This document shows, piece by piece, positions 33,066 to 41,895 of a DNA stretch of 46,771 nt. Within the stretch, counting starts at the first letter, position 1; each line of letters begins with the position of its first letter. The notes under the pieces are model-generated. The model searched no databases. It was not told the origin of the DNA and worked only from the letters and a program-made list of their open reading frames with translations. The position numbers were made by a program, and so were the translations under genes. This DNA is from Planctomycetia bacterium (GTDB lineage: Bacteria; Planctomycetota; Phycisphaerae; Phycisphaerales; SM1A02): NCBI GenBank assembly GCA_005776885.1, contig SXOD01000043.1, positions 1-46,771 of the forward strand, read 5' to 3'.

Positions 33066-33691
33066 GGGGTGGGATTGTCCCCGATCGACGCGCTCGTGCC
33101 AGGCTCTGGAATCGACGCCGTCAGGTTTCGGTCGCTCCCGGCCAGGGCGACGTGCACCGACAGCTCCAGCCCCTCGGCGCCGTGACGGGGCCGATTGGCA
33201 TCCGGGGCCAATGGGACGGCGAAGGCGTAGGCCGCGCCCATGAAACCACTCCGCCAGGCGTCCCGAACCTGCGCCGGGGTGAAGGATGCCTCGGTCCGGC
33301 CACCTCCCCCTGGCCAGTTGGCCAAGATCGTGACCGTCCCCGCGAACTGGACGAATCGCTGCCTCCCGTCGAAGGGCTCCACCCATACCCGGAGCACGTC
33401 GGGGTGATCGGGGTCGATCCCCGTCTGCCGACCAAGCCGAATCCCGGAGATCAAGGGCGCACTGTCGGGGTCGACCGTGCCGGCGGCGCTCCCCTGTGCG
33501 GCGGCAAGCGCCGTCTGGAGTTCACCGACCTGAGCCTTCAGGGCCCGGATCTCCTCGTCCTTGGCGGCGATTTCCCTTCGGAGCGGATCTCGCTCATTCG
33601 GAGTGAGGATCTTCGCCTGGCATCCGCAGATCGCACCCAAGCTGGCCAGCGCCACGACCGAAGCCCATACCGTTGCCGATCCTCCGCTCAC
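33062..33691 (-). CDS. Lipoprotein with coiled coil
   Basis: 209 residues from a GTG that overlaps the rex stop by four bases. A lipoprotein signal (ASLGAICGC) is followed by CQAKILTPNE, a heptad coiled coil (REIAAKDEEIRALKAQVGEL) of about 35 residues, then a beta-rich domain with HPDVLRVWVEPFDGRQRFVQ. The coiled coil probably drives oligomerisation at the membrane. The strand-rich part resembles no domain I can name. Tight coupling to rex suggests shared transcription with the redox regulator. Confidence 0.68.
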   Translation of the reverse strand: MSGGSATVWASVVALASLGAICGCQAKILTPNERDPLRREIAAKDEEIRALKAQVGELQTALAAAQGSAAGTVDPDSAPLISGIRLGRQTGIDPDHPDVLRVWVEPFDGRQRFVQFAGTVTILANWPGGGGRTEASFTPAQVRDAWRSGFMGAAYAFAVPLAPDANRPRHGAEGLELSVHVALAGSDRNLTASIPEPGTSASIGDNPTP

Positions 33692-34359
33692 GCCGGCCTC
33701 CGGTTGGCCGACGCGCGCTCCAAGGCTGCCGTTTCCTGCATCACGTCCATGGCCAATCGCCGCAGTTCCACGCCGAAGTCCACGTTGGAGGCCGCGATTC
33801 CCTCCGGAACCACGATCTCCACGGGCGCAAAATTGAGGATGCCACGAATGCCGGCCCCCACGAGAAGGTCAGCCACCTTCTGGGCCGAGCCAATGGGGAC
33901 GGCGATCACTCCCAGTTCCACTCGCTCCCGCTGCACCACTGCGGCGAGGTTGGCGACCGGCTCGACCATCCTCCCGCCCCACCGCTGGCCGATGGCGGCA
34001 GGGTCGCAGTCCAGGGCTGCGACGATGGAGACTCGAGACTCACGGAAGGGGGCGTAGCTGAGGAGCGCACGACCGATGTTGCCCACACCCACCAGCACCG
34101 CATGCCACGGGCGTTCCAGCCCCAACTCTCGCGACAGCATGGACACCAGCGTGGAGAGGTCGTAGCCGACCCCTCGCTGGCCCGCCTGGGCCAAGTACGC
34201 CAAGTCGCGCCGGACCTGTGCCGCACTGATTCCCAGCCGCGCCCCCAGCCGCTCGCTGCTGACGGTCGCCGCGCCGATCGCAAGAAGCGACTCGCCCTCG
34301 CGCAAGTACAGGCTCAGGCGCCGGGCCGCAGGCCGTGGGATTCGCGTTCGGAGGGGCAC
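33688..34359 (-). CDS. rex: Redox-sensing transcriptional repressor Rex
   Basis: 223 residues. The N-terminal winged helix (IPRPAARRLSLYLREGE ... ISAAQVRRDLAYL) is followed by GQRGVGYD, the Rossmann motif GVGNIG (91-96) and the C-terminal swap helix (FGVELRRLAMDVMQE). Rex binds DNA when NADH is low and releases it as the NADH/NAD+ ratio rises. The gene diverges from metF across 74 bases and opens a minus-strand run of envelope genes. I found no good Rex box (TTGTGAAN6TTCACAA-like) in the gap, so autoregulation is not shown. Confidence 0.93.
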   Translation of the reverse strand: MPLRTRIPRPAARRLSLYLREGESLLAIGAATVSSERLGARLGISAAQVRRDLAYLAQAGQRGVGYDLSTLVSMLSRELGLERPWHAVLVGVGNIGRALLSYAPFRESRVSIVAALDCDPAAIGQRWGGRMVEPVANLAAVVQRERVELGVIAVPIGSAQKVADLLVGAGIRGILNFAPVEIVVPEGIAASNVDFGVELRRLAMDVMQETAALERASANRRPA

Positions 34360-34433
34360 GCCCCGAGTCTACGACCCGTCCCCCCCTGACTCACGGAGAA
34401 ACCGGCATTCGCCGACCCCCTTACGATCCACCC

Positions 34434-35321
34434 ATGCGGATCACCGACCTCATCCGCGAGGCTGGCCCCACGGTGAGCTTCGAGTTCTTCCCGCCCGCCG
34501 ATGAAGCGGGGTCGGTGTCGCTCTTCGAGACGATCGCCTCGCTGGTGCCGCTCCACCCGGCGTTCATCAGCGTGACCTACGGTGCCGGAGGTTCCTCTCG
34601 CGAGCGCACGCAGCGGCTGGTCGAGCGGATTCGCGCCGAGACCGATCTGGGGCCACTGCCGCACCTCACGTGCCTGGGCCATCGCACGACGGACATCGAC
34701 CGCATCGTCGATCGCTACGAGGCCCTTGGCATCTCGTCGATTCTCTGCCTACGGGGCGACCGCCCCCGCGAAGGCACGGAGGCACCCGGCGACTTCACTC
34801 ATGCGGCAGATCTGGTTGCCCATGTCCGTCGACGGTCGCCCGGCCTTGAGATCGGCGTGGCGGGCTACCCGGAAGGGCACCCAGAGACGCCCAACACGCT
34901 GGTCCAGATGGAGCACCTCAAGGCCAAGGTGGACGCCGGCGCCGACTTCATCATTTCGCAGCTCTTCTTCGACAATCGAGCCTTCCTGGATTGGCGCGAG
35001 CGGTGTCGACTCGCCGGGGTCGCGGCACCGGTCCTGGCCGGCATCATGCCGATCACGTCGATCGCGGGCATGCGCCGGATGGCGGAGCTGGCTGCGGGCA
35101 CCCGATTCCCCGCACCGCTGATGCGATCGCTGTCACGCGCCGGGAGTGATCCAGAGTCCGTGAAGCGCGTTGGCATCCACTGGGCCTCCGAACAATGTCG
35201 TGACCTCCTCGACCATCGAGTCGACGGATTCCACTTCTACACATTGAACAAGTCCGACGCGACTCGGCGGGTCTTTGAGAACCTCGGCATCGTCGACAGC
35301 GCCGGACTTCGGTCCCCGTGA
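34434..35321 (+). CDS. metF: 5,10-methylenetetrahydrofolate reductase
   Basis: 295 residues from the ATG at 34434; an earlier in-frame start overlaps rex. VSFEFFPPADE, SVTYGAGGSSRERT, LTCLGHR, LRGDRPREG and ADFIISQLFFDN are the MetF/MTHFR blocks, covering the catalytic Glu and the FAD and folate sites. The enzyme makes 5-methyltetrahydrofolate for methionine synthesis. Length is typical of bacterial MetF. No riboswitch-like structure is evident upstream. It converges on an unknown gene 13 bases downstream. Confidence 0.93.
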   Translation: MRITDLIREAGPTVSFEFFPPADEAGSVSLFETIASLVPLHPAFISVTYGAGGSSRERTQRLVERIRAETDLGPLPHLTCLGHRTTDIDRIVDRYEALGISSILCLRGDRPREGTEAPGDFTHAADLVAHVRRRSPGLEIGVAGYPEGHPETPNTLVQMEHLKAKVDAGADFIISQLFFDNRAFLDWRERCRLAGVAAPVLAGIMPITSIAGMRRMAELAAGTRFPAPLMRSLSRAGSDPESVKRVGIHWASEQCRDLLDHRVDGFHFYTLNKSDATRRVFENLGIVDSAGLRSP

Positions 35322-35334
35322 CCTCCGCGATGGA

Positions 35335-37008
35335 TCATTGACCGGGAGGTGGGTCCAGCCAGATTGCCCGGAGCACGGCGACCAACTCGATCGCGCCGGG
35401 GTCGCTCGCCAGCACATCCAGGCCGTCCCTGACGATCGTGGGGTCGGCCAGTTGCCACCCGCAATAGGCCGCGGCCAGTCCCATGTCGGCACGCTGGATG
35501 CCGGCGGAGTCCCGGGCCAGCGACAGTGACAGCGCGGCGACGTCGCGCAGGCGCTGGGCCGGGGGGGAGAGTGACGAGTCCAGCCGCATGGAGATCATCT
35601 CGGGATGGGACGAGAAGAGCAGGCGGAGCTTGAGTCCCCCGCTCGCGGGGAGCCCACCAGCCACCAAGCTCATCGCTCGACCGGCCTTGGCCAGCGGGTT
35701 GGCCGGCGACAGCATCGAGGCGCTCTCGAAGAGCTCCGCCGCGTCCAGGTATCGACCATCCTCCATCGCACCTTGGGCTGCAGAGAGGAGGACGGTCGCC
35801 CGACCCTCGCCCGTGGGGACCAGCGTGCGAAGCACCTCGTTGTGCCTCAGCAGATTGGCCGCCTCGATTGGATCCCACGGCACTTCGGCCTCGCCGCCCT
35901 CGGCGGCACCGCCTGGGGCACCGGATGCCGTGTCCGTCGCGCCGTCATTGGTGCTGGTTCCCGTGCCTTCGCCGATGCGGGCCGCGGCTCGCCGCACGGC
36001 CGCTCGCTCGCGAGACTCCTTGTCACGAAGCACGTCGAGGCGTGAGTCGGCGATGTCGTCGGCCCAGAGGTCGGCATCGCCGAGCCTCTTGCGAATGCGG
36101 GCGATCGCATCCGGGACGGATTGTTCGCCCTTCTGCTTGAGCTTCGCTTCGATGGCGTCGTTCGCGCGCCAGTAGGGTTCAGGCGCAAGCTGCGTGCTCC
36201 GGTCGCTGGCATCGAGGGCCTCACCCGGGAGCTGGATCTTGGTGCGAAGCCTGGAGTTGAAGGGCTGCACGAGGTCACGCGTCGAGAGCGTTCGCTCCAT
36301 GTAGCGCAGGCGAGACACGTCGTACGGGCTGAGGTGCTCCCCGTACGTGGCGTACCGTGGATCGACCGCCTGCCAGCCAGCGACCGGGCTGAGGATCAGG
36401 CTGGCATTTGGCAGCTCCCGGAGCGTGCGGGGCCGACCATCCAGCTGCAGGATCGACGTCGATGAATCGCGCGCCACTCGATCCTCAATCGCCGCCCGCA
36501 CGGAGACGGCCAGCACGCTGTCGGTGGCGCGCACACCGTACGTCCGCCCGTCCTCCGCGAAGGCGCCGGAGGGACCCTGCCCGTAGGCGCGGCGATACTC
36601 GAGCACGCCCAGCCCTTGCGCCGTGTCAAACCGGCTCGAGGACGACATCGACTGGAAGAGCAGCGGGTCGCTGGACGCGCTGTAGGAGCGGAAGTCGCGA
36701 AGCGTGTCGGTGCCGAGCGTGCCGCGAAAGTCGTCGGCGGCGCGGTATCCCACCGAGCCGCGGAATCCGCGACCGTCGGCCACGTCGCCCGTCACCACGA
36801 GGTTTCGCAATCGATAGTCAGGCTGCGAACCTCGCTCGTTGGATCGACCCCGCGTGCTGAGGTTGGCGTCCAGCGCATTCCCCTGCCCGGGCGCCGTCCC
36901 GGAGTGCGTCGGGGCATCGAGCGCGTTCTGCGCGAGTGCGTGGGTGGCCATCGGCCCACACCATGAGGCGATGAGTAGAGTGAGGGTGATGACGCGTGAC
37001 GTAGGCAT
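35335..37008 (-). CDS. Large exported protein with TPR-like segment, unknown
   Basis: 557 residues from the ATG at 37008, chosen for its signal peptide (VITLTLLIASWCG ... ATHALAQ). The first 150 mature residues are rich in Arg, Gly and Ser (VVTGDVADGRGFRGSVGYR). A charged middle leads to an acidic Gly/Glu linker and a C-terminal helical part with a TPR-like unit (GAMEDGRYLDAAELFESASM). It may be a periplasmic or outer-membrane assembly factor, but no family is recognised. Its start codon overlaps that of the divergent gene. Confidence 0.65.
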   Translation of the reverse strand: MPTSRVITLTLLIASWCGPMATHALAQNALDAPTHSGTAPGQGNALDANLSTRGRSNERGSQPDYRLRNLVVTGDVADGRGFRGSVGYRAADDFRGTLGTDTLRDFRSYSASSDPLLFQSMSSSSRFDTAQGLGVLEYRRAYGQGPSGAFAEDGRTYGVRATDSVLAVSVRAAIEDRVARDSSTSILQLDGRPRTLRELPNASLILSPVAGWQAVDPRYATYGEHLSPYDVSRLRYMERTLSTRDLVQPFNSRLRTKIQLPGEALDASDRSTQLAPEPYWRANDAIEAKLKQKGEQSVPDAIARIRKRLGDADLWADDIADSRLDVLRDKESRERAAVRRAAARIGEGTGTSTNDGATDTASGAPGGAAEGGEAEVPWDPIEAANLLRHNEVLRTLVPTGEGRATVLLSAAQGAMEDGRYLDAAELFESASMLSPANPLAKAGRAMSLVAGGLPASGGLKLRLLFSSHPEMISMRLDSSLSPPAQRLRDVAALSLSLARDSAGIQRADMGLAAAYCGWQLADPTIVRDGLDVLASDPGAIELVAVLRAIWLDPPPGQ

Positions 37009-37684
37009 GGCGAGCGGCGCAGGCGGGCGCAAGAGCCAGATCAATGGTAGGTCGAGTGGCATCAACCGGTTCGCGTCGACCGCCGTGATCGCGCTGGCCA
37101 CGGCCGTCGTCATCATCGTTCCCGGCCTCCCGGGCCGGATGGTCCGCTTGCCTCCCTCGCCAGTCCCGTCCGTCCGCGAGTGGCTGGCGCAGTCGGCGTC
37201 GGCACGGGCAGACCTCCGTGGACACGGGGACGGCCTCACCGTGCCGCTCTCGGAACTCGTGTCGACCGCGTTCTCGGGAGCGGCACATCCCTCGCTCCCC
37301 GACTTTGCGGCCGCGGGACTCCGCGCGGCCGCGGCCAGCGCGCAGGATCGTTCACTGCTGGTGTTGCTGGAACCTGCTGCAAGGGAGCGTGAGTGGGACA
37401 CTCCCAGGCGCGAAGCCATCGTGCTGACCGTCATGGCCATCGACATGCCGCCCGCGACGTTTGACACGTTCGGCAACTCGCGCCCCCTTGGTCCAGGCGC
37501 CGTGTCGTACTGCGACCTCGAGGGTCACGGCGGCGGTGTTCGCGGCGGAGGGCTCTGTTCGCTTGCCTTCACGCAGCCCGGGCTGCTCTGGGCACTCGAA
37601 GGTCCCGACGCAGCCGCACTCGAGGAACTCCGATCGTCGATCCTCTCCGCCCCTCCCGAGCGGATTGACTGGCACGACCTATGA
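37007..37684 (+). CDS. Single-pass membrane protein, unknown
   Basis: 225 residues from the ATG at 37007, or 231 from the ATG at 36989. A basic N-terminus (RKSQINGRSSGINRF) is followed by one membrane helix (STAVIALATAVVIIVPGL) and a mostly exported part. The end includes YCDLEGHGGGVRGGGLCSLA and a helical tail. The chosen ATG shares the palindromic CATG with the start codon of the divergent gene, leaving no intergenic promoter between them, so one start may be wrong. metG follows after 60 bases. Confidence 0.55.
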   Translation: MASGAGGRKSQINGRSSGINRFASTAVIALATAVVIIVPGLPGRMVRLPPSPVPSVREWLAQSASARADLRGHGDGLTVPLSELVSTAFSGAAHPSLPDFAAAGLRAAAASAQDRSLLVLLEPAAREREWDTPRREAIVLTVMAIDMPPATFDTFGNSRPLGPGAVSYCDLEGHGGGVRGGGLCSLAFTQPGLLWALEGPDAAALEELRSSILSAPPERIDWHDL

Positions 37685-37744
37685 TCGGCGCCTCAAGCAT
37701 CCCCGCGGCTTCGGTGAAGTCGCGCGGCGAGCCGAGAACTGCCC

Positions 37745-39514
37745 ATGACCAGCTCCCGAGCCGACGCGGCCTTCATCACGACTCCCATCTACTACGTCAA
37801 CGACCGCCCGCACATCGGTCACGCGTACACCACGACCATCAGTGACGTCTGGGCTCGCGCATCGCGACTGCAGGGGAGATCGACATTCTTCCTGACGGGG
37901 ACCGACGAACACGGCGCCAAGGTGGAGAAGAGCGCCACCGCGCGCGGCATCTCGCCGCAGGCGCTGGCCGACGAGAACGCCGGCGAGTTCCAGCGCGTGC
38001 TGGGCACCTTCCGGATCTCCAGCGACGACTTCATTCGCACGACGCAGCCACGGCACATTCGGCAGGTGCAGGCCTTCCTCAAGGCGCTCGCCGCGCGGGG
38101 CGCCGTCACGGTGGGGACCTTCGAGGGCTGGTACGACGAGGGGCAAGAGGAGTACTACACCGAGACCAAGGCCAAGGAACTGGGCTACAAGAGCCCGATC
38201 TCCGGCCGCCCGCTCGCACGCGCCAGCGAAGAGAACTACTACTTCCGGCTCAGCCAGTTCCAGAAGCCGCTCGAAGACTTCTTCGCGGCCAATCCCGGCT
38301 TCGTGCAGCCGCAGGGCCGATTCAACGAGGTGCTCGGTCGCCTCCGGGACGGATTGCAGGACGTCCCGATCACGCGCACCAACTTCGCGTGGGGCATCCC
38401 CTTCCCAGGGGACGAACGCCATGTGGTCTACGTCTGGATCGACGCCCTGCTCAACTACGTGACCGCGATGGGGGCGGGGGCAGGCCTGGCACGTTCGCTT
38501 GGCGTCCCCACGTGCAGTGCCCCCGCGGGCAGCACGGCCGGCGGCACCGGGAACGAGTCCGATGATGCGACGCTCGGCTCACTCGCCGCAGCTCGGGCGG
38601 CCTACTGGCCGGCGCAGTACCACGTCATTGGCAAGGAGATCCTGTGGTTCCACGCGGTGATCTGGCCCGCCATGCTGATGGCGCTTGAACTGCCCCTCCC
38701 CAGGCGGATCCACGCGCACTCCTTCTGGATCGCCGATGGCCAGAAGATGAGCAAGTCAATGGGCAACTTCATCGACCTGCCCACCATCGAGGGATACATC
38801 GCCACCTATGGCCTTGACGCCTGGCGTTGGTACATGGCCACGCAGGGCCCCCTGCAGGCGACCGATGCCGACTTCCGCGCTGCCCACTTCCACGAGATGT
38901 ACACGGCCGAGTTGGTGAACCTGGTCGGCAACTGCGCGTCCCGCGTCGGCGCGATGATCGGCAAGTACTGCGATGGGAAGCTGCCGGCGGACTCGCGCAC
39001 GGGCCGCTCCGTCGATGCGGCTGGTGCGGGCGGTGCGGCTGGTGCGGCTGGTGCGGCTGGTGCGGGCGGTGCGGGCTGCTCCGTCCAATGCTGGGCTGTC
39101 CGGTGCGATACCGCCGTCTCCGCGTGGCGCGAGTCGATGGATGACTTTGACCTGGTGGCCGCTGCGCGCGCGCCGCTGGACCTCCTGCGCGAGGTCGACG
39201 CCTACATCAATCGCACCGAACCGTTCAAGCTGGCGAAGGATCCAGCCAATGCCGAGAACATGTCCAAGGTCCACAGCGTGCTGGCGCAGTGCGCGCAGAC
39301 CGTGCGAGTGGCTGGCGTGCTGCTCCTCCCATTCCTCCCGGAGAAGATGGACCAGCTGGCGCAGGCCTTCGGCGGGGCATCGATCTCGCGCGCGACCGAG
39401 GCGGGCCACTCAGCCAATGACTTCGCCACGCTGGCCCGCTATGGCGAGCTTGCCGTCGGGGCCTCAATCGCCAAGACCGCACTCTTCCCGCGCGTGGAGC
39501 GCAAGGACGCCTGA
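37745..39514 (+). CDS. metG: Methionyl-tRNA synthetase
   Basis: 589 residues. Class I signatures are RPHIGHAY (21-28) and KMSKS (334-338), with TGTDEHG and the tRNA-anticodon region after residue 360. The connective peptide lacks the Cys pairs of zinc-binding forms (DEGQEEYYTETKAKELG ... SPISGRPL), so this is the zinc-free type. There is an odd Gly/Ala-only insert at 425-444 and a shorter one near 256-280. It charges tRNA-Met in the cytoplasm. No C-terminal tRNA-binding dimer domain is present. The histidine phosphatase gene follows two bases later. Confidence 0.95.
   Translation: MTSSRADAAFITTPIYYVNDRPHIGHAYTTTISDVWARASRLQGRSTFFLTGTDEHGAKVEKSATARGISPQALADENAGEFQRVLGTFRISSDDFIRTTQPRHIRQVQAFLKALAARGAVTVGTFEGWYDEGQEEYYTETKAKELGYKSPISGRPLARASEENYYFRLSQFQKPLEDFFAANPGFVQPQGRFNEVLGRLRDGLQDVPITRTNFAWGIPFPGDERHVVYVWIDALLNYVTAMGAGAGLARSLGVPTCSAPAGSTAGGTGNESDDATLGSLAAARAAYWPAQYHVIGKEILWFHAVIWPAMLMALELPLPRRIHAHSFWIADGQKMSKSMGNFIDLPTIEGYIATYGLDAWRWYMATQGPLQATDADFRAAHFHEMYTAELVNLVGNCASRVGAMIGKYCDGKLPADSRTGRSVDAAGAGGAAGAAGAAGAGGAGCSVQCWAVRCDTAVSAWRESMDDFDLVAAARAPLDLLREVDAYINRTEPFKLAKDPANAENMSKVHSVLAQCAQTVRVAGVLLLPFLPEKMDQLAQAFGGASISRATEAGHSANDFATLARYGELAVGASIAKTALFPRVERKDA
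39017..39076 (+). repeat. Gly/Ala-coding triplet repeat in metG
   Basis: Repeats of GCTGGTGCG and GGCGGTGCG encode a run of about 20 Gly and Ala at residues 425-444, between the catalytic and anticodon-binding parts. Its flanks are normal synthetase sequence, so the insert is probably an exposed loop. Confidence 0.75.
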
Positions 39515-39516
39515 TC

Positions 39517-40152
39517 GTGGCCGACCCAGTGCAGCGCACGTCGCCTCCCTTTGACCACGGCAAGCAGATCTGGCTCGTCCGGCACGCGCAGACGGAGTGG
39601 AGCAAGGCCGGCAAGCACACGGGTGCAAGCGACATTCCGCTGACGGCCGCCGGTGAGGCTGCGGCGCGTGCGTTGGCCACGACCCTGGCCGCGCAATCGT
39701 TCCAGCTCGTGCTGTCCAGCCCACGGCAGCGGGCGATTCACACGTGCATCCTCTCTGGCGTGAGCACGCATCCGGAAATCGACCCTGACCTGGCCGAGTG
39801 GGACTACGGCGAGTACGAAGGCGTCACGTCCAGGGACATCGTGTCGCGACGGCCCGGCTGGGACCTCTGGCGCGATGGCTGCCCGCAGGGCGAAACGCTG
39901 GCGCAGGTGGCCGAGCGATGCCAGCACGTGGTCGACCGCTGCCTGGCCGTGCCCGGGCACTGCGTCCTGTTTGCGCACGGCCACGTCTCGCGAGTGCTGG
40001 CGGCCGTGTTTCTCCAGCACGGCGCCGCGCTTGGCGCCAACCTCGCGCTGCGGGCGGGGAGCATCAGCGTCTTGGGCTTCGAGCACAGCAATCGCGTGCT
40101 CTGGCACTGGGACGTGGTGCCGGACCTGGGTGAGTCAGACCACGCCCGGTAG
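39517..40152 (+). CDS. Histidine phosphatase superfamily protein
   Basis: 211 residues. The phosphohistidine motif is LVRHAQTEWS near residue 20, SSPRQRAIHT is the second Arg block, Glu in LAEWDYGEYEG the acid, and FAHGHVSRVL the second His. These match the GpmB/CobC-like branch, which removes phosphate from small metabolites such as alpha-ribazole phosphate or sugar phosphates. The true substrate is not evident. It is probably co-transcribed with metG, which ends two bases upstream. Confidence 0.85.
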   Translation: MADPVQRTSPPFDHGKQIWLVRHAQTEWSKAGKHTGASDIPLTAAGEAAARALATTLAAQSFQLVLSSPRQRAIHTCILSGVSTHPEIDPDLAEWDYGEYEGVTSRDIVSRRPGWDLWRDGCPQGETLAQVAERCQHVVDRCLAVPGHCVLFAHGHVSRVLAAVFLQHGAALGANLALRAGSISVLGFEHSNRVLWHWDVVPDLGESDHAR

Positions 40153-40198
40153 GGCGGCGCACAACGCCGTCGACGGGGCGGTTCGCGCGACTCCCGAA

Positions 40199-40241
40199 CT
40201 CAGGCCAAATCCGGCCTCCGAGAGGCGCTTTTTGGCCTGAG
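40199..40241. terminator. Bidirectional terminator-like hairpin
   Basis: CTCAGGCCAAA and TTTGGCCTGAG are perfect 11-bp arms enclosing an inner GCCTC-CGA-GAGGC hairpin. It lies between the convergent phosphatase and rmuC genes, where a shared terminator is expected. A run of Ts occurs only inside the 3' arm. Confidence 0.6.
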
Positions 40242-40285
40242 ATGGGGTGTGGCGCGTGGAGCATGGCGAATGGAGAGGCAACCCC

Positions 40286-41719
40286 TCAGCCCGGCGTCGA
40301 TTCCCCCACCGGCAACAGGCCACGGGGTGAATCGATGGCCTCAGGCGCCTCGGCCACGTCTCCAGACGTGAGTTCGGCGATCCTGTTGGCGGATGGCAGC
40401 ACCCTGGACTGCAAGCTGCCCACCGCACTGTTGTATGCCTCGACCGCACTGCCGAGCCCTCGCCCCACCTTGCCCATGTGGTCGATGTACTTGCGGAGTC
40501 GATCCAGGAGCTCGCGCCCCTTCTCCCCGATCTCGCGCGCGTTCTGCGCAAGCTTCTCGTTGGTCCAGTAGAGCGCGACCGTGCGGAGCAGCACGATGAG
40601 CGAATTGCCGCTGACCAGGAGCACCCGGCGCCCGATGGCATCATCGATGAGTTCGCCGTCCACCTCCATCGCGGCGCTCAGCGCGCTCTCGTAGGGGATG
40701 TAGAGCACCGTGTACTCCACTTCGCCGGGGACATGCTGCGCGTACTCGCGCTTGGCCAGGGCCTGCATGTGTCCCCGCACCGCCTCGGAGTGGGCGGCTC
40801 GTGCGGCGGCCCGTGCGGCGTCGGTCGCCTCGGCAGCCGTGGAGTCCAGGTAGGCATCCAGGGGCACCTTGCAGTCGATGGGAATGCAGCGGCCACCCGG
40901 CAACTTGACGATGAGGTCGGGCCGCAGCTTCGCGCCATCGGTGCCCTCGATTGAGGCCTGCTCGATGAAGTCGACATGCTCCGTCATGCCCGCAAACTCA
41001 ACGGCGTTGCGGAGGGCCACCTCGCCCCACTTGCCGCGGCGGCGGTTGTCGCGCATCGCGTTGGCAAGCTGCAGCGCAGCGTCTCGCGCCTGGCCCTGAA
41101 TCTCCACGAGCTGCTTGACCTGCTCGGCCATCTTGGTGGACTCGCCAGCATGCTTCTCCGACAGCGACTTCACCAACGCCTCCTGCTTCTCCAGCTGCTC
41201 CCGCAGCGGCTTGACCGATTCGGCAATCGCCTTCTGCCGAGACTCGAGGTCCTCCTTGGAGAGCTTGTGCTGCGACTCAAGTTGCGTGCGCGCCTGTGCA
41301 AAGAATGCCTCGGCGTTCTGCTTGAGCACGTCGACCCCAGCCGCCTTGAATGCGTCGAGCATGGCCGCACGCGCGTTGGCCAGCACCTCGTCCGTCTTGC
41401 GTTGCTGTTCCTCGGCGTGGCGCAGCCCCTCGCGCAGGGCCACCTCCGCTCCCTTGGCACGCTGCTCGGCCGCTTCGCGCGCCATCGACTGCTGGCGAAC
41501 CTCCTCGCGGGAGGTGTCGCGCTCGTCCCTGAGCTCCAGTTCGCGACGGGCCAATGCCGCTGCCTCGGCCTTCGCCGCGGCGATCGAGGCTTGCGCGGCG
41601 GCAAGATCGGCCTGTCCAGCCACTCGCGAACCAGCCGCCCGGGCCGAAGCGACCAGCCAGCCGATGACCACGCCAAGCGCCAGCCCGATCAACATGCCAA
41701 GAGCGACTTCCATGGCCAA
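40286..41719 (-). CDS. rmuC: DNA recombination protein RmuC homologue
   Basis: 477 residues. An N-terminal membrane helix (MLIGLALGVVIGWLVAS) precedes a long coiled coil (about 30-210) and the RmuC nuclease-like domain: RRGKWGEVALRN, LRPDLIVKLPGG and IPIDCKVPLDAYLD, which holds the putative PD-(D/E)xK residues. RmuC proteins limit rearrangements at inverted repeats. Length and order are typical. It converges on the phosphatase gene across a terminator-like hairpin. Confidence 0.9.
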   Translation of the reverse strand: MAMEVALGMLIGLALGVVIGWLVASARAAGSRVAGQADLAAAQASIAAAKAEAAALARRELELRDERDTSREEVRQQSMAREAAEQRAKGAEVALREGLRHAEEQQRKTDEVLANARAAMLDAFKAAGVDVLKQNAEAFFAQARTQLESQHKLSKEDLESRQKAIAESVKPLREQLEKQEALVKSLSEKHAGESTKMAEQVKQLVEIQGQARDAALQLANAMRDNRRRGKWGEVALRNAVEFAGMTEHVDFIEQASIEGTDGAKLRPDLIVKLPGGRCIPIDCKVPLDAYLDSTAAEATDAARAAARAAHSEAVRGHMQALAKREYAQHVPGEVEYTVLYIPYESALSAAMEVDGELIDDAIGRRVLLVSGNSLIVLLRTVALYWTNEKLAQNAREIGEKGRELLDRLRKYIDHMGKVGRGLGSAVEAYNSAVGSLQSRVLPSANRIAELTSGDVAEAPEAIDSPRGLLPVGESTPG

Positions 41720-41815
41720 ATCCTACGACTGGGCGCCACGCGGACCCTGCCCCCCGTTCCCCCCCAGGCAAGTGATTGCAAGAAACTCCTTGAAGACTTC
41801 GACCCCCGGCCAGCC

Positions 41816-41843
41816 GGTCCGGGGAGCGCGTGCTCCCCGGACC
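41816..41843 (-). terminator. 12-bp perfect hairpin after the sorted surface protein gene
   Basis: GGTCCGGGGAGC-GCGT-GCTCCCCGGACC is a perfect stem located 52 bases beyond the stop of the minus-strand gene at 41896 and before rmuC. No T-run follows on the minus strand, so termination is inferred only from stem strength and position. Confidence 0.55.
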
Positions 41844-41895
41844 GTTTGGGCTGGTTTGTCCCTGCGTCTCCCTCCAAGGAGCGCAAGCGGCGTGG

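Noticed and set aside
34360-34433. Rex operator in the rex-metF gap
   Set aside because: No sequence close to the TTGTGAA-N6-TTCACAA consensus is visible.
34335-34433. N-terminal extension of metF into rex
   Set aside because: The added residues do not match MetF, and MRITDLI at 34434 is the normal family start.
37685-37744. SAM or T-box riboswitch before metG
   Set aside because: The 60-base gap is too short and shows no conserved core of these RNAs.
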